Below, piece by piece: positions 5,032 to 5,984 of a DNA stretch of 5,984 bases. Origin of the DNA: an uncultured Collinsella sp. (lineage in GTDB: Bacteria; Actinomycetota; Coriobacteriia; Coriobacteriales; Coriobacteriaceae); contig CAAFEX010000006.1 of the NCBI GenBank assembly GCA_900762015.1, forward strand, positions 1 through 5,984. The letters run 5' to 3'. Position 1 is the first letter of the stretch. Every line of letters begins with the position of its first letter. Made by a program: the position numbers and the translations under genes. Under the pieces are notes generated by a model. It saw only the letters and a list, made by a program, of their open reading frames with translations, was not told the DNA's origin and did no database searches.

Positions 5032-5655
5032 ATGCCCGATTCCCGCACCCTCTGGACCGCCGTCGTTATCATCTGCATCGCCGTGTCGGTGTTCTTTAGC
5101 GTCAAAAAACGCACCACGTTCAAGCGCTTGCAGCAGCTTATGGCTGCCAAGCAGTGGGACGAGTTCGATCGTTTGCTCGACGCCAAACTCACCAGCATGC
5201 TGTACCCGCGCTATAACCGCGACTACCTGCGCCTGAACTCCTATCTGCTGCGCGAGGACCACGAGCGCGCCAGCGAGATGTTCGACCTGCTGCTGGGACT
5301 CAACCTGCCCAAGATGCAACGCGTCGACCTGGTCATTAAGGCCTTTAACTACTACGTTGGCCAGGAGGACCGCAAAAAGTCCAAAGAGCTGCTGCACGAG
5401 ATCAAGGGCTTTGAGGGCGGTCAGGCCGAGGCAGTTGCGCACGAGTGCCAGCTGATGTACGACACGATGATCCTCAAGCGCCACAACGACATTCCCGAGC
5501 TGGAGCGCATGCTCGAGGGTGTCGGCAACGACCCGGTCAAGCGCTGCCGTCTGGAGTACCTGCTGGCCCTGCAATACCAAAACAAGGGCGACGAGGCCAA
5601 GTATGCCGAGTACTTGGAAAAGTCGGGCCAACACTCGATGGCCGTCAACGCGTAG
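5032..5655 (+). CDS. Membrane-anchored TPR-like helical-repeat protein, function unknown
   Basis: A 207-residue protein with one N-terminal membrane helix at about 8-23 (WTAVVIICIAVSVFFSV), followed directly by a basic cluster (KKRTTFKR). By the positive-inside rule the rest faces the cytoplasm. The remainder is all-helical with TPR-like helix pairs, for example QLMAAKQWDEFDRLLDAKL, YLRLNSYLLREDHERASEMF and LLALQYQNKGDEAKYAEYL. TPR proteins act as protein-binding scaffolds. No catalytic motif is visible and no specific function can be named. The start is supported by TAAGGA (5019-5024), 7 nt before the ATG. It is divergent from the PTS IIB gene and ends 31 bp before a tRNA with no terminator between them, so its transcript may run into the tRNA. 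Confidence 0.8.
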   Translation: MPDSRTLWTAVVIICIAVSVFFSVKKRTTFKRLQQLMAAKQWDEFDRLLDAKLTSMLYPRYNRDYLRLNSYLLREDHERASEMFDLLLGLNLPKMQRVDLVIKAFNYYVGQEDRKKSKELLHEIKGFEGGQAEAVAHECQLMYDTMILKRHNDIPELERMLEGVGNDPVKRCRLEYLLALQYQNKGDEAKYAEYLEKSGQHSMAVNA

Positions 5656-5666
5656 CGGACGGCTTG

Positions 5667-5675
5667 TGCTAGACT
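5667..5675 (+). promoter_or_regulatory. Possible tRNA-Leu promoter (extended -10)
   Basis: TGC followed by TAGACT (5670-5675) makes an extended -10 about 12 bp before the tRNA; no -35 is evident. The box overlaps a small palindrome, AGACTTCTAGTCT (5671-5683). Confidence 0.35.
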
Positions 5676-5686
5676 TCTAGTCTCAC

Positions 5687-5771
5687 GGGGGCGTGGCGGA
5701 ATTGGCATACGCAGGGGACTTAAAATCCCTCGCCGCAAGGATTGTGGGTTCGAGTCCCACCGCCCCTACCA
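5687..5771 (+). tRNA. tRNA-Leu(UAA), CCA encoded
   Basis: A complete class II tRNA of 85 nt. The acceptor stem GGGGGCG (5687-5693) pairs with CGCCCCT (5761-5767), with one G-T pair, then discriminator A and an encoded CCA (5769-5771). The anticodon stem GGGGA/TCCCT encloses the loop CTTAAAA with anticodon TAA at 5721-5723. A long variable arm (CGCCGCAAGG region), as expected for leucine, precedes the T-arm GTGGG-TTCGAGT-CCCAC. It reads UUA and UUG; UUA codons are rare in the genes of this window. Confidence 0.97.
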
Positions 5772-5781
5772 CGTAACGCTT

Positions 5782-5820
5782 ACGGGTCCGTATCCCTTTG
5801 GGATGCGGACCCGTTTCTTT
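5782..5820 (+). terminator. Terminator after tRNA-Leu
   Basis: ACGGGTCCGTATCCC (5782-5796) pairs with GGGATGCGGACCCGT (5800-5814) over 15 bp, with one T-G wobble and a TTT loop. It is followed by the T-rich TTTCTTTT. It starts 11 bp after the tRNA CCA and would end both the tRNA transcript and any read-through from the TPR-like gene. Confidence 0.93.
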
Positions 5821-5902
5821 TGGATGCCGTCAACTGCAGAGCAGCTCATTTGGGACAGGCTTTTTTGACTACTTTATTCCGCCCACCCAATGAACTTCCT
5901 CA
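5821..5902. other. Non-coding spacer before the tandem repeat
   Basis: No gene or RNA is recognisable. There is a T6 run at 5861-5866 with no clear hairpin before it. Stop codons for the minus-strand open frames running out of the repeat lie here, for example TAG at 5871-5869. Confidence 0.4.
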
Positions 5903-5984
5903 CACATTTTTCGATGGAAAAACGTGGTTGTCTCGCACATTTTCCGATGGAAAAACGTGGTTGTCTCGCACATTTTCCGATGGA
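5903..5984. repeat. 33-bp tandem repeat array, truncated by right edge
   Basis: Two full head-to-tail 33-bp units (5903-5935 and 5936-5968) and 16 bp of a third (5969-5984). They are identical apart from one T/C difference at 5911. There are no spacers, so it is not a CRISPR array. Each unit contains TTTTCC-GAT-GGAAAA, a 6-bp palindrome; the single variant turns one pair into a possible T-G wobble. The unit length is a multiple of three and no frame on either strand has a stop within the repeat. Plus- and minus-strand frames therefore run open to the window edge, for example from ATG 5890 on the plus strand or ending at TAG 5871-5869 on the minus strand. No ribosome binding site is seen, so a protein product cannot be claimed. 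Confidence 0.9.

Noticed and set aside
5008..5634. 208-codon minus-strand frame opposite the TPR-like gene
   Set aside because: Leu/Val/Ala-rich antisense shadow; the plus-strand gene has a membrane helix, promoter and ribosome binding site.
5903..5984. CRISPR array
   Set aside because: Repeats are directly adjacent with no unique spacers and no cas genes are in view.

Overview
The window looks like part of the chromosome of a moderately GC-rich actinobacterium. Gut Coriobacteriia of the Collinsella type fit best, judging by codon use, the style of the two-component system, the lone galactitol-type PTS IIB protein and the tRNA. This placement is inference, because no rRNA or marker gene is present.

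Positions 1-1350 form a compositionally distinct, more AT-rich defence-type segment on the minus strand. It holds the start of a DNA cytosine-5 methyltransferase with an N-terminal helix-turn-helix (HTH), cut by the left edge. Upstream of it is an AbiEi-family antitoxin or regulator with no AbiEii toxin in view. The non-coding DNA around these two genes carries repeated TTGCAAC sites. A separate GGAC-N5-GTCC palindrome lies just upstream of the methyltransferase start. Together these suggest a small regulatory circuit controlling a restriction-modification or anti-phage locus.

Positions 1354-4172 form one plus-strand transcription unit. A promoter and a GC-rich leader precede a small membrane protein with a UBA-like N-terminus and a DUF4342-type C-terminus. 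An OmpR-family response regulator and a membrane histidine kinase follow. The kinase start overlaps the regulator stop by 17 bp. A strong hairpin terminator ends the unit and probably also serves the convergent genes on the other side.

Positions 4195-4868 hold a minus-strand pair: an orphan PTS galactitol-family IIB protein, then a small VOC/glyoxalase-fold protein. Divergently, from a clear TATAAT box, a membrane-anchored TPR-like helical protein is encoded at 5032-5655. It is followed after 31 bp by a tRNA-Leu(UAA) with encoded CCA and a strong terminator.

The right edge (5903-5984) enters a 33-bp perfect-phase tandem repeat. It continues past the window, has no stop codon in any of the six frames, and each unit contains a small palindrome. 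The most interesting items are the operator architecture of the methyltransferase/AbiEi locus, the 33-bp repeat, and the DUF4342 protein wired to a two-component system.
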